Shown here piece by piece: positions 38,757 through 49,044 of a DNA stretch of 64,000 nt. The position numbers were made by a program, and so were the translations under genes. Positions within the stretch are counted from its first letter, which is position 1, and each line of letters opens with the position of its first letter. Source of the DNA: Sphingomonadaceae bacterium (lineage in GTDB: Bacteria; Pseudomonadota; Alphaproteobacteria; Sphingomonadales; Sphingomonadaceae); the NCBI GenBank assembly GCA_019239915.1, contig JAFAZF010000051.1:124001-188000 (forward strand). The letters run 5' to 3'. Under the pieces are notes generated by a model that ran no database searches, was not told the DNA's origin, and saw nothing but the letters and a program-made list of their open reading frames with translations.

Positions 38757-41465
38757 ATGGCCACGACCGCGGAACCCAGGACGGAAGCCGGCACGCACGC
38801 GCCGCGCTACGTCTATCGCTTCGGCGGCGGGGTGTCGGACGGCGGCAAGGGCGACAAGAACCTGCTGGGCGGCAAGGGTGCGAACCTCGCCGAGATGGCG
38901 TCGATCGGCCTGCCGGTGCCGCCCGGCTTCACGATCTCGACCGCGATGTGCGCGCGCTACTATGACGAAGGGCAGGCGTTCCCCGAGAGCCTGAAGGCCG
39001 AAGTCGCCGACGGCATCGCGCATATCGAGCAGGTGACTGGCAAGCGCTTCGGCGATGCGTCCGATCCGCTGTTGGTCTCGGTCCGATCGGGCGCGCGCGT
39101 GTCGATGCCCGGCATGATGGACACGGTGCTCAACCTCGGCCTCAACGACGCGACCGTCGAAGGGCTGGCGAAGGCGTCCGGCGACGAGCGTTTCGCGTGG
39201 GACAGCTATCGCCGCTTCATCCAGATGTATTCGGACGTCGTGCTCGAGCTCGATCATGGCGATTTCGAGGAAGCGCTCGAGATCGCCAAGGAGGATCGCG
39301 GCTTCCATCTCGACACCGATCTCTCGGCCGACGACTGGAAGGCGCTGGTCGCCGAGTACAAGGCGATCGTCGAGCGGCAATGGGGCAAGCCCTTCCCGCA
39401 GCACGTGCACGACCAGCTCTGGGGCGCGGTCGGCGCGGTGTTCGGTTCGTGGCAGTCCGAGCGCGCGAAGGTCTATCGCCGGCTGAACGACATCCCGGGT
39501 GATTGGGGCACCGCGGTCAACGTCCAGGCGATGGTGTTCGGCAATATGGGCGAGACCTCGGCGACCGGCGTCGCGTTCACGCGCAACCCCTCGACCGGCG
39601 AGCGCGCTTATTATGGCGAGTTCCTGATCAACGCGCAGGGCGAGGACGTCGTTGCCGGCATCCGCACGCCGCAATATCTGACGAAGGCCGCGCGTGAGGA
39701 GGCCGGCGCCAAGCCGCTCTCGATGGAAGAGGCGCTGCCCGAGACCTACACCGAGCTCGCGCGCGTCTTCGATCTGCTCGAGACGCACTATCGCGACATG
39801 CAGGACATCGAGTTTACGGTGCAGCAGGGCAAGCTCTGGATGCTCCAGACGCGCTCGGGCAAGCGCACCGCCAAGGCCGCGCTCAAGATGGCGGTCGAGA
39901 TGGCGGGCGAGGGGCTGATCGGCCACGAGGAAGCGATCGCGCGCGTCGATCCGCAGGCGCTCGACCAACTCTTGCACCCGACGCTCGATCCGAGCGCGCA
40001 GCGCGACGTCATCACCAAGGGCCTGCCCGCCTCACCGGGCGCCGCCTCGGGCGAGATCGTGTTCGATGCCGAGACCGCCGAGAAGCGCGCCGAACAAGGC
40101 GCGTCGGTGATCCTCGTCCGCGTCGAGACGTCGCCTGAGGACATTCACGGCATGCATGCCGCCAAGGGCATCCTCACCGCGCGCGGCGGCATGACCAGCC
40201 ACGCCGCGGTGGTCGCGCGCGGCATGGGCCGCCCGTGCGTCTCCGGCGCCGGCAGCCTCGCGATCGACGGCAAGGCGAAGACGCTGCGCGTCTCCGGTCG
40301 CGAGTTCAAGGAAGGTGACATCGTCACGATCGACGGCTCGACCGGCGAGGTAATGGCCGGCCGGGTACCGACCGTGCAGCCCGAGCTCGCCGGCGATTTC
40401 GGTACCCTGATGGAGTGGGCCGACGAGGTCCGTCGCCTCAAGGTGCGCACCAATGCCGAGACGCCGCTCGATTGCCGCACCGCGCGCGATTTCGGCGCCG
40501 AGGGCATCGGGCTGTGCCGCACCGAGCACATGTTCTTCGATGCCGCGCGGATCACCGCGGTTCGCCAGATGATCCTCGCCGAGGACGAGAAGGGCAGGCG
40601 CGCAGCGCTCGCCAAGCTGCTGCCCGAGCAGCGCAAGGATTTTTCGGAGATTTTCGAAATCATGGCCGGCCTGCCGGTGACGATCCGGCTGCTCGATCCG
40701 CCGCTTCACGAGTTCCTGCCGCACGAGGAGGAGGAATTCGAGGAGGTGGCGCAGGCGTCGGGCATCGGCGTCGCAGCCTTGAAGCGCCGCGCGGCGGAAC
40801 TGCACGAGTTCAATCCGATGCTCGGCCATCGCGGCTGCCGCCTCGGCGTCACCTATCCCGAGATCTACGAGATGCAGGCGCGCGCGATCTTCGAAGCGGC
40901 GGTCGACGTCGCCGTGAAGACCGGCGAGGCGCCGATCCCCGAGGTGATGGTGCCGCTCGTCGCGACCTGCCGTGAGCTCGAGCTGATGAAGACGGTGATC
41001 GACGATGCCGCCAAGGCGGTGTTCGCCGAGAAGGGCAAGTCGGTCCGCTACCTCGTCGGTACGATGATCGAGCTGCCGCGCGCCGCGCTCAAGGCCGGGG
41101 AGATCGCCGAGGTCGGCGAGTTCTTCTCGTTCGGCACCAACGATCTGACGCAAACGACGCTCGGCGTGAGCCGCGACGATGCCGGCCGCTTCCTCGGCAC
41201 CTATGTCGAGAAAGGCATCTACGCGCGCGACCCCTTCGTCAGCCTCGATGTCGAAGGGGTGGGCGAGCTGATCGAGATCGCCGCCGAACGGGGGCGGAAG
41301 ACGCGGCCGGGGATCAAGCTTGGCATCTGCGGCGAGCATGGCGGCGATCCCGCCTCGATCGCGTTCTGCGAGGCCACCGGGCTCGATTATGTCTCGGCCT
41401 CGCCTTATCGTGTGCCGATCGCCCGCCTCGCGGCCGCACAGGCGGCGCTGAAGGTCAAGGTATGA
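38757..41465 (+). CDS. ppdK: pyruvate, phosphate dikinase
   Basis: GKGANLAEMASIGLPVPPGFTIST, GGMTSHAAVVARGMGRPCVSGAGSL, EHMFF, FSFGTNDLTQTTLGVSRDD. Confidence 0.97.
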   Translation: MATTAEPRTEAGTHAPRYVYRFGGGVSDGGKGDKNLLGGKGANLAEMASIGLPVPPGFTISTAMCARYYDEGQAFPESLKAEVADGIAHIEQVTGKRFGDASDPLLVSVRSGARVSMPGMMDTVLNLGLNDATVEGLAKASGDERFAWDSYRRFIQMYSDVVLELDHGDFEEALEIAKEDRGFHLDTDLSADDWKALVAEYKAIVERQWGKPFPQHVHDQLWGAVGAVFGSWQSERAKVYRRLNDIPGDWGTAVNVQAMVFGNMGETSATGVAFTRNPSTGERAYYGEFLINAQGEDVVAGIRTPQYLTKAAREEAGAKPLSMEEALPETYTELARVFDLLETHYRDMQDIEFTVQQGKLWMLQTRSGKRTAKAALKMAVEMAGEGLIGHEEAIARVDPQALDQLLHPTLDPSAQRDVITKGLPASPGAASGEIVFDAETAEKRAEQGASVILVRVETSPEDIHGMHAAKGILTARGGMTSHAAVVARGMGRPCVSGAGSLAIDGKAKTLRVSGREFKEGDIVTIDGSTGEVMAGRVPTVQPELAGDFGTLMEWADEVRRLKVRTNAETPLDCRTARDFGAEGIGLCRTEHMFFDAARITAVRQMILAEDEKGRRAALAKLLPEQRKDFSEIFEIMAGLPVTIRLLDPPLHEFLPHEEEEFEEVAQASGIGVAALKRRAAELHEFNPMLGHRGCRLGVTYPEIYEMQARAIFEAAVDVAVKTGEAPIPEVMVPLVATCRELELMKTVIDDAAKAVFAEKGKSVRYLVGTMIELPRAALKAGEIAEVGEFFSFGTNDLTQTTLGVSRDDAGRFLGTYVEKGIYARDPFVSLDVEGVGELIEIAAERGRKTRPGIKLGICGEHGGDPASIAFCEATGLDYVSASPYRVPIARLAAAQAALKVKV

Positions 41466-41740
41466 GGCCCGGCGTCAGCATACGGCTGCGGACCGTTCTC
41501 GGTCTCGTGGCGGTGTTGCTGATCGGCTCGAGCGCGCTCGCCGCGCCGGAAGCGCCCGGCGCAGCGGCGAAGATCACGCCCGATCCCGACGTCAAGCCGG
41601 AAAAGCCGATCGGTGCGCAGGCGCGTGCCAAGAACGGCCCCGATCCTATGGCGGTGCCGCCAGCGGATGCGGGCATGACCGACGATCCCACCGACATGCC
41701 GGTCCACCCGAGGGATTCGCCGCCGATTCCGACAAAATAG
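41462..41740 (+). CDS. hypothetical exported protein
   Basis: ATGA overlap with ppdK; N-terminal hydrophobic segment then Pro/Asp-rich tail. Confidence 0.45.
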   Translation: MRPGVSIRLRTVLGLVAVLLIGSSALAAPEAPGAAAKITPDPDVKPEKPIGAQARAKNGPDPMAVPPADAGMTDDPTDMPVHPRDSPPIPTK

Positions 41741-41787
41741 CCGATCGCCGCCCTGCGCTGGGGAACCGGAAGATGGGAAACTGAGCC

Positions 41788-42273
41788 TCAGCCCCAGCGC
41801 TTGCTGTGCTCCGTGGTCTTGCCGCTATCGAGCAGCTCGGCCTGATCGCGCCACTCCTCGCGGCCGATCGTCCCCGGTTCCGCACCGAGCTTGCCCTCGA
41901 GTGTCGCCGCCTCGTTGTCCGAAAGCTCGGCGATGTCGCGGTAGCGGAAATAGCCGAGCTCGTTGAGCCGCGTTTCGCCGGCGCGGCCGACACCCTTGAT
42001 GAGCGAGAGATCGTCGCGCGTGCCCGCTGCGGCCGCGCCGATCCCGCCCGCGGTCCCGGCGACGATCGGCTGGCTTGCGGTCTGGCGTTCCAGCTCGGCG
42101 ATACGGGCGTTCGTGCCGGCGATGCGCGCCTCCGCCGCCTCGCGCCGCTTGCGCTCCTCGATGGCTTCGGCGCGCCACTTGGCGCCGCCCGAGCGCGAGA
42201 GCAGCCCGAGCAACCAGCCCAGCACCAGCACGAGGCCGAGCACCGCCCACTGGTTCGTCGTGAAGCCCATCAT
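41788..42273 (-). CDS. membrane-anchored helix-hairpin-helix-like protein
   Basis: N-terminal TM (WAVLGLVLVLGWLLGLL) and C-terminal DLSLIKGVGRAGETRLNELGYFRYRDIAELSD. Confidence 0.7.
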   Translation of the reverse strand: MMGFTTNQWAVLGLVLVLGWLLGLLSRSGGAKWRAEAIEERKRREAAEARIAGTNARIAELERQTASQPIVAGTAGGIGAAAAGTRDDLSLIKGVGRAGETRLNELGYFRYRDIAELSDNEAATLEGKLGAEPGTIGREEWRDQAELLDSGKTTEHSKRWG

Positions 42274-42349
42274 CGCCGGCTCTCCTGTTTCGGAGGTTCA
42301 ACGATGCGCGGCCCGGCGCGTTCCTGGCAGCTCTCTTCGAAGGCGGCGG

Positions 42350-43351
42350 TCAGACGCCTTTGCCGAAGGCGTCGCTGATCGAGCAGGCGGCGGGCCCCAG
42401 GATCACGATGAACAACACCGGCAGGATGAACAGGATCAGCGGCACGGTCATGATTGCGGGCAGCCGCGCGGCCTTCTCCTCAGCGCGCATCATGCGCTCG
42501 TGGCGGAATTCGGCCGAGAGTACGCGCAGCGCCGAGGCGAGCGGGGTGCCGTATTTTTCGGTCTGGATCATCGTCGTGACGACGCCCTTGACGGCATCGA
42601 GCTTCACGCGGGTCGCAAGGTTCTCGAACGCTGTGCGGCGATCGGTGAGGAAGCCGAGCTCGATCGCGGTCAGCGCGAACTCGTCGCCGAGCTCGGGATA
42701 GGCCTTGCCGAGCTCGCGCGCGACGCGGGCGAATGCGGCGTCGACGGTAAGGCCCGCCTCGGCGCAGATCACGAGCAGATCGAGCGCATCGGGCAGGCCC
42801 TTCTGGATCATCTGGCTGCGCTTGGTGATGAGGTTCTTCAGCCAGATGTCCGGTGCCTTATAGGCGCCGATCAGCGCTCCGGCCACGAGCGCATATTGCT
42901 TGAACGGGCTCCAGTCGGGAAACCAATCGAGCACGTAGACGACGATGATCGCGCCGCCGCCGAGCACGATCGGACCGACCATGCGCGCGAAGATCACGCC
43001 GACGGCGGCATCCTTGGTGCGGATACCGGCTTGCATCAGCGAGATCTGTGCCTTCTTGAGCTGCTCGTCCTGGAGCACCTTCAGCGACGAGAGCAGCGAC
43101 CGCATGCGATCGGTCGTTTCGTTCTTGCCCGTAATCTTCGCGCGGCTGCGCTTGGTCGATGCGGTGATGCCGGCCTTGAGTTGCTCGCGCCGCTCGTTCA
43201 GCGCCTTGACGCGCTTGGCCATTGGATCGCGCACCGTCGTCGCGGCATAGATGGCGACGAGCACGGCGAAGGTGGCGAGCGCCGCCAGCATCGTCGCGAT
43301 CGTATAGATGTCCATGCCCAACATGCTCGGCGCGGCGGAAGCTTGCTGCAT
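42350..43351 (-). CDS. tadC: type II secretion F family protein, Tad pilus TadC
   Basis: DLLVICAEAGLTVDAAFARVARELGKAYPELGDEFALTAIELGFLTDR. Confidence 0.9.
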   Translation of the reverse strand: MQQASAAPSMLGMDIYTIATMLAALATFAVLVAIYAATTVRDPMAKRVKALNERREQLKAGITASTKRSRAKITGKNETTDRMRSLLSSLKVLQDEQLKKAQISLMQAGIRTKDAAVGVIFARMVGPIVLGGGAIIVVYVLDWFPDWSPFKQYALVAGALIGAYKAPDIWLKNLITKRSQMIQKGLPDALDLLVICAEAGLTVDAAFARVARELGKAYPELGDEFALTAIELGFLTDRRTAFENLATRVKLDAVKGVVTTMIQTEKYGTPLASALRVLSAEFRHERMMRAEEKAARLPAIMTVPLILFILPVLFIVILGPAACSISDAFGKGV

Positions 43352-43361
43352 CGGTCCGGTC

Positions 43362-44348
43362 CTAGATCTCGAAGCTGACCATCTTGGCCATGATGAAGGC
43401 GCCGATGCCCATCCAGAAAAGGCCGCCCATACCCGCAATCATCAGTCGCGTGTCGGAGAAGAAGCCCTTCATGTAGTCGGCGTTCACGAACCAAACCATG
43501 ATGAAGACGATGAACGGCAGCGAGCCGACGATCAGCGCCGATGCCTTGGACTCGGACGACATCGCCTTGATCTTGAGCTTCATCTGCGCGCGCTTGCGCA
43601 ACACGTCGGCGAGGTTCGAGAGCGTTTCGGCGAGGTTGCCGCCGGTTTCGCGCTGGATCGCCAGCGTGATCGTGAAGAACTGGAACTCGGGCGTGCCGAG
43701 CCTGTCGGCGGTTTCCTGGAGCGAGGCCTCCATGGTCCGGCCGATCTTGATACGATCGGAGATCGCGCGAAACTCGACGCCGACCGGTCCCGGAACTTCC
43801 TGGCCGACGACGGTGAGCGTCTCGGAGATCGGCAGACCCGAACGCAGACCGCGCACGAGCAGCTCGATGGCGTCAGGGAACTTGGCGGTGAACAGCTTCA
43901 CGCGCCGGCCGATCAGGAAGCCGACCGCCTTGTGCGGGAAGCCGAGCCCGACGAACAGCCCGACCAGGATCGAGAGCGGCAGTGGTGGCCCCTTGAGGTG
44001 GACGAGCAGCGCCACGCCCACCGTGATGCCGACGCAGGCGAGGGCATATTGGCCCAGCGTCCAGTCACGCCCGGTCATGTCGAGCCGCTTGCGCAGCGCC
44101 GCCGGCTTCGGGACGAAGCGCGTGAAATATTCGTCGAGCTTGGTGTCGCGCTGGGCGAGGATGCCCCGCAGCTGCGCTTGCGCCACCGTCTCGCGCGAGC
44201 CGGAATAGCGGCCTTTGAGCGCATGCAGCCGCCGGCTCTGGACACGGCTGGCGCTCGGCCCCGCAAAGGCGAAGCCGAGCAGCACCAGGCAAAGCGCCCC
44301 CGAAAAGGCGAAGAGGATCACGGGCATCATCATGGCGCGCGCCTGCAC
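43362..44348 (-). CDS. tadB: type II secretion F family protein, Tad pilus TadB
   Basis: FPDAIELLVRGLRSGLPISETLTVVGQEVPGPVGVEFRAISDRIKIG. Confidence 0.9.
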   Translation of the reverse strand: MQARAMMMPVILFAFSGALCLVLLGFAFAGPSASRVQSRRLHALKGRYSGSRETVAQAQLRGILAQRDTKLDEYFTRFVPKPAALRKRLDMTGRDWTLGQYALACVGITVGVALLVHLKGPPLPLSILVGLFVGLGFPHKAVGFLIGRRVKLFTAKFPDAIELLVRGLRSGLPISETLTVVGQEVPGPVGVEFRAISDRIKIGRTMEASLQETADRLGTPEFQFFTITLAIQRETGGNLAETLSNLADVLRKRAQMKLKIKAMSSESKASALIVGSLPFIVFIMVWFVNADYMKGFFSDTRLMIAGMGGLFWMGIGAFIMAKMVSFEI

Positions 44349-44385
44349 CTCGTCTCAAGCCGGCGCCGCGAGCGGCGCCGAGCGG

Positions 44386-45675
44386 TCAATCCTTCTTCGC
44401 CTTCGAGGGGATGAGCCCCTTGAGGTCGCCGAACTTGTCGAGCAGCGAGCCGGCTTTGGCCTTCTGCTCGCCCTTGCTCCTGGGGGCATCATCCGCATCC
44501 GGGTCGGAGACGCGGATCACCTGGCGCGCGAGGTCGGCGAGCGCCTGGCCGACCTTGGCGGATTTGCCCGCCTCGGCGAGCGGCTTGCCGAGCTTGGCGG
44601 CCTGCGCGGCGAGCTTGTGATCGATCGGGATCAGCAGATCGATCTTGCGCTCGATCGAGGTCTCGAAATCCTTGCGGCTGACCTCGGCGGTGCCCGCCAC
44701 GACCTTGTTCGCGACGACGAGCACCTTCGACTGGGGCGCGTTCGCCTTGAGCCAGGAGAGGATGCGGATCGCATCGCGCGCCGCGGCGAGCGTGAACTCG
44801 GTGACGAGCACGGTCGAATTGCAGTCGTGCAGCAGATGCGGGTGCTGGACCAGCATCGTGCGCGGCAGATCGACCACCGTGCATTCGAACGCCGCGCGCA
44901 TCTCCTCCTGGAGCTGATAGAAAGCGGTGCCGTCGCTGATCAGCGGCTGGTGGATCGGCGCCTCGGCCGAAAGCACCGCGAGCTTCTCGTTGGCCTTGAC
45001 CATCGCGCGTTCGATGAAGAGCCCGTCGATGCGGCTCGGGTTCTCGATCGCGTCGGTCAGGCCGCGGCCCGGCTCGAGATCGAGGTTGAGCGCGCCGGTG
45101 CCGAAATGCACGTCGAGGTCGAGCAGCGCCGTGGAGCGCTTTGCGTTCTCGCCGAGCAGCCACGCGATCGAGGTGGCGATCGTGGTCGCGCCGACGCCGC
45201 CGCGAACGCCGATCACCGCGCTCATGCAGTGCGGACGGTCGGCCTGCGCTTCCGCCACCTTGGGCCCGGAGAGGGCAAGCTGCGCGTGCGCGAAGGCTTC
45301 GCGGGCCTGATCGGGGCTGAATGGCTTCAGCAGATAGTCCTGAATTCCGCTCGCGACGAGGTCACGATACAGCCGTACGTCGTTGACCTGACCCGAGGCG
45401 ACCACCACCGTGCCGGGCTCGCAGACTTCGGCGAGCGCATTGATGTCGTTGAGCGGATCACCGCTCTCGGACAGATCGACGAACAAAATCTGCGGGCTCG
45501 CCGAGACGGCGAGCGTCTGCACCGCCGTGCGCAGGCCGCCGCGCTGGATCTTCTCCGGCGCCCATCCGAGCTCGATCGCGACGGGGCGGAGCATCTCCGC
45601 CGTCGCATCGTCGCAGACGAAAGCGGAGAAAGGATCGCGAAGCCCGGCGCCGCGAGGGTTGAAAGGCGCGTTCAC
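44386..45675 (-). CDS. cpaE: CpaE/TadZ-like ATPase
   Basis: SAVIGVRGGVGATTIATSIAWLLGENAKRSTALLDLDVHFGTGALNLDLEPGRGL. Confidence 0.92.
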   Translation of the reverse strand: MNAPFNPRGAGLRDPFSAFVCDDATAEMLRPVAIELGWAPEKIQRGGLRTAVQTLAVSASPQILFVDLSESGDPLNDINALAEVCEPGTVVVASGQVNDVRLYRDLVASGIQDYLLKPFSPDQAREAFAHAQLALSGPKVAEAQADRPHCMSAVIGVRGGVGATTIATSIAWLLGENAKRSTALLDLDVHFGTGALNLDLEPGRGLTDAIENPSRIDGLFIERAMVKANEKLAVLSAEAPIHQPLISDGTAFYQLQEEMRAAFECTVVDLPRTMLVQHPHLLHDCNSTVLVTEFTLAAARDAIRILSWLKANAPQSKVLVVANKVVAGTAEVSRKDFETSIERKIDLLIPIDHKLAAQAAKLGKPLAEAGKSAKVGQALADLARQVIRVSDPDADDAPRSKGEQKAKAGSLLDKFGDLKGLIPSKAKKD

Positions 45676-46325
45676 TGGCCACCTCCCGACTTGGTGCTCT
45701 CTTGCTTCAGACCGCCCTTGCCGGTCGGATCCTGATCACGCCACAGCGCGACGGACTTGTTGGCGACCCGCGCGTCGGTCGGGCCGCTGCTGGCATGGCC
45801 GCGGACCAGATCGGTCGGGCTCGCCACCATCGCGGCGAGGTTGGTGTTCACCGCGCACCCGAAGTTCGAGCTCGTCGATTCGGAGAAGTTCGGCTGCGAC
45901 GGGGCATCCCAGTTCGGGCAGCGATCCGTACGCGCCGAGGAGCGCGTGACGACGACCCGGATCATTCCCGCCGCGACCGGGTTCTGCGTCACCGGCGCTT
46001 CGTTGTTGACGAGCAGGCCGTAGCGCGCGGCGACCGCAGCGACCGTATCGTGCGCGCCCCGGTGCCCGTACGGAACCGGGTCATCGACGGCGACGGCATC
46101 GCCGTAGCCGAGACGCATGGTGTCGAACCAGCCGGCGAGGCGCTGTTCCTCGCCGGGGGCGAGTCCCTTCGGCGCGGTGCCGAGGTCGATCGCATAGTCG
46201 GCGCGGCTCACCAATGGTTGGTGGACGCTCTCCAGACCGCGATTGACCGGTCCGCAGGCGCCGAGGCTCGCGACCAGCGCAAGGCCGAGGGGGGCGGTGA
46301 TGCGACGCATGATCTTGCTCTCCAT
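45672..46325 (-). CDS. cpaD: CpaD family pilus lipoprotein
   Basis: LVASLGACGPVNRGLESVHQPLVSRADYAIDL; FGCAVNTNLAAMVASPTDLVRG. Confidence 0.92.
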   Translation of the reverse strand: MESKIMRRITAPLGLALVASLGACGPVNRGLESVHQPLVSRADYAIDLGTAPKGLAPGEEQRLAGWFDTMRLGYGDAVAVDDPVPYGHRGAHDTVAAVAARYGLLVNNEAPVTQNPVAAGMIRVVVTRSSARTDRCPNWDAPSQPNFSESTSSNFGCAVNTNLAAMVASPTDLVRGHASSGPTDARVANKSVALWRDQDPTGKGGLKQESTKSGGGQ

Positions 46326-46337
46326 CTCGGTCGAGCC

Positions 46338-47972
46338 TCAGTTGTTGAACGAGAAGCCAGGCGCGGCGTCCGCGACCTTCTTGGGCTTCTTGTCCTTAGG
46401 ATCGGTTACCGGAGCGGCCGGATCGGCCATGCCGACCTGCGCGACCGGCGGCGGCGGCGTTTCCATTTTCGCGGTCGGTCGCTTCTGGCCGGTCTTGCCG
46501 CCGTTGTCCTGGCCGCCGAGGATCCGCTCGAAGTCGGTCGCCGCCTTGTAGCCGTCGGTCGGCAGCGCGATCTGATCGGCCGAGGTCGGCTTCACGAGAT
46601 ACGGCGTGACGACGATGACGAGCTCGGTCTCGTTGCGCGTGAACTTGTTGTCGCGGAACAGCGTGCCGAGCACCGGCAGATCGCCGAGGAACGGCGCCTT
46701 GTTGGTCGTGTTGCCATGCCCGTTCGAGAGCAGGCCGCCGATCATGAAGCTCTGGCCGGAGCCGAGCTCGATCGTCGTTTCCGCGCGCCGCGTGGTGAGA
46801 CCGGGCACCGCCGTGCCGCCGATGGTGACGCTGTTCGAATAGTCGAGCTGCGACACTTCGGGGCGGACGCGCATCGAGATGCGGCCGTCGGCGAGCACGA
46901 TCGGCGTGAAGGCGAGGCTGACGCCGTACTGCTTGTACTCGATCGAGATCTGGCCGAGCTGCTGCGCGACCGGGATCGGGATCTCGCCGCCGGCGAGGAA
47001 GCTTGCCGTCTCGCCGGAAAGCGCGGTGAGGTTGGGCTGGGCCAGCGTCGTGACCAGGCCATCGTTCTCGGCGAGATCGATGGCATCCATGATGTCGACA
47101 CCCCAGAGCTTGCCGGCAAGGCCGAGCGAGGTCGTCGCGCCGTCCTTGAGCAGGCTCGAGAAGTTGTAGGTGGTGCCGCCGGTGATGAACTTGCCCGTCG
47201 CCGGATTGAACGGCAGGCTGAGCGAGCCCGCCGGCAATCCGTAGAGCGACGATGCGTCCAGCGACGGCAGGCCGGAGGTGCTGTACGGATCGATCGAGCC
47301 GAAGCTGCGGCCGCGCGCGACGTTGAAGTTGAAGCCGCCGGTCGTATCCTTCGTGATCAGGTTCATGCCGATCTGCTTCAGGAACGTCCGGCTGACCTCG
47401 GCGACCTTGACGTGCAGGTTGACCTGCATCGGCGTCGCGGTCGCGAGCCGGCTGATCACCTGGATGTCCTTGCCGACGAACGCCTGGACGAGGCGCTGGG
47501 CCTGCTCGACGTCATCGGGCGCGGCGACGGTACCGGTGAGCAGGACGAGGCCCTGCATCGGCGTCGCCGTGATCGTCGCCTGCGGCATTGCGAGCTTCAG
47601 CATCGTCTGGATGCTGTCCAGATTGGTGCCGACGCGCACGTCGGACGACCAGATCACCGCACCGCTCTTGCCGGTGGCGTAGACCGAGGTCTGGCCCGCG
47701 CCCTTGCCGAAGACGTAGAGCTGCGTCTTGGAGCGCACCTGGACGTCGGCGATGGTCGGATCCGCGACGAACAGATCGGTCATCGGCGCCCGGAGGTTGA
47801 CGAGCTCGCCGCGGCCGACCGAGAGGGTGATCTGGCCTTGCGGCCGCACGCCCGGAGCCGAGGTGGTCGCTGCCGCGGCGGGGGTGGCGGGCATCGCCGC
47901 CAGGCCTGCCGCGAGGGCCGCCGCCAGCGCGCCGCCAAGCGCGCCATGGCGAAGGATCGACTGCGTGTTCAT
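46338..47972 (-). CDS. cpaC: CpaC/RcpA secretin
   Basis: LSVGRGELVNLRAPMTDLFVADPTIADVQV; secretin core VTTLAQPNLTALSGETASFLAGGEIPIPV. Confidence 0.95.
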   Translation of the reverse strand: MNTQSILRHGALGGALAAALAAGLAAMPATPAAAATTSAPGVRPQGQITLSVGRGELVNLRAPMTDLFVADPTIADVQVRSKTQLYVFGKGAGQTSVYATGKSGAVIWSSDVRVGTNLDSIQTMLKLAMPQATITATPMQGLVLLTGTVAAPDDVEQAQRLVQAFVGKDIQVISRLATATPMQVNLHVKVAEVSRTFLKQIGMNLITKDTTGGFNFNVARGRSFGSIDPYSTSGLPSLDASSLYGLPAGSLSLPFNPATGKFITGGTTYNFSSLLKDGATTSLGLAGKLWGVDIMDAIDLAENDGLVTTLAQPNLTALSGETASFLAGGEIPIPVAQQLGQISIEYKQYGVSLAFTPIVLADGRISMRVRPEVSQLDYSNSVTIGGTAVPGLTTRRAETTIELGSGQSFMIGGLLSNGHGNTTNKAPFLGDLPVLGTLFRDNKFTRNETELVIVVTPYLVKPTSADQIALPTDGYKAATDFERILGGQDNGGKTGQKRPTAKMETPPPPVAQVGMADPAAPVTDPKDKKPKKVADAAPGFSFNN

Positions 47973-47973
47973 C

Positions 47974-48996
47974 TCACTTACCCCCCAAGGGCACGACAGT
48001 GATGGTTGAGCCCCGCGCGACCTTCACGCTCGGACCGGTGGGCACCGCAGGCGCGGCGCCGGGCTGCGGCTGGCCGTTGGCGGCCATCTGCGGGCCGGAC
48101 GGACCGGCCTTGCCCGGGACGGTGTTGCGCTGGAAGCGCGAGACTTCGCCGCCGGTCGTGTAGGTCGTGTCGGTATCCAGCGGCCGCGAGGCGATCGGCA
48201 GCAGCACCTGCTGCGGCGCCTTCGGATCCTTGCTGTTCGCGGTCGCGACCGTGGTTTCGCCGCTGGCGAGCGCCTTCTGCAGGTCGGCGCTGTTGTCGGC
48301 GATCGAGCGCAGCGACAGCGAGAGCTGGCCGAGCGTCTGGGCGACCGCGATCTTCTCGGCGATCTTCGGCGTCGCTTCCATCGTCACCGTCGAGAAGGTC
48401 TTGACGTCGGTCTTGCCCTCGTCGTCCTTGCTGTTGGTGCGCTGGTCGGTGGCGAGCACGCGCAGGTTGCGCACGATCGTTTCGGAGACCTTGAGCGGCG
48501 GGCCGTTGCCGCCACCCTGGACGTCCGAGGTCAGCACCAGATCGACGCGGTCGCCTGGGAAGACGAAGCCGGCGACACCCGAGGCGGCCGAGACCGAAAC
48601 GGTCATGGCGCGCATGCCGGGGCTGAGCGCGGCGGCGAGGAAGCCGCGGTCACCCGGCTTCACCAGCGCGCCCTGGGTGAGCGGCTGGCCGGCGGTGATC
48701 TCGGTGCGCACGACCGTGCCGGCGAGCTTGAGCGGATCGACGCCCGGCTGGCCCTTCACGAAATAGGCGTTCCCGACGAGATCCTTCGGCCAGGGCTGGA
48801 AGCGGAAGCTGCCCTCCTGGAGAATGGTTCCGACCGGCAGCGGCTGCGTAGCCACGAGCACTTCGGGCCCGGTCTCGACCGGGGCGGCCTGCGCCTGGGG
48901 CGCGGCTGCGCCGGTGAACATGTTCTTGGCCATCACCGCGGTAATCGCAGCGACGACCAGAGCGCCCACCAGCAACGCAAGCTTCTTCACATCCAT
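47974..48996 (-). CDS. cpaB: CpaB/RcpC pilus assembly protein
   Basis: VLVATQPLPVGTILQEGSFRFQPWP; SVSAASGVAGFVFPGDRVDLVLTSDV. Confidence 0.93.
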   Translation of the reverse strand: MDVKKLALLVGALVVAAITAVMAKNMFTGAAAPQAQAAPVETGPEVLVATQPLPVGTILQEGSFRFQPWPKDLVGNAYFVKGQPGVDPLKLAGTVVRTEITAGQPLTQGALVKPGDRGFLAAALSPGMRAMTVSVSAASGVAGFVFPGDRVDLVLTSDVQGGGNGPPLKVSETIVRNLRVLATDQRTNSKDDEGKTDVKTFSTVTMEATPKIAEKIAVAQTLGQLSLSLRSIADNSADLQKALASGETTVATANSKDPKAPQQVLLPIASRPLDTDTTYTTGGEVSRFQRNTVPGKAGPSGPQMAANGQPQPGAAPAVPTGPSVKVARGSTITVVPLGGK

Positions 48997-49044
48997 GGTG
49001 CCGATCGCCCCCCTCGAGGCTCGTTGAAAAGTCAGCGCTTCTCT

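Noticed and set aside
45702-48002. 766-aa plus-strand ORF across cpaD/cpaC
   Set aside because: Antisense shadow of recognisable cpaD and cpaC; Arg/Asp/Ala-rich low-quality sequence.
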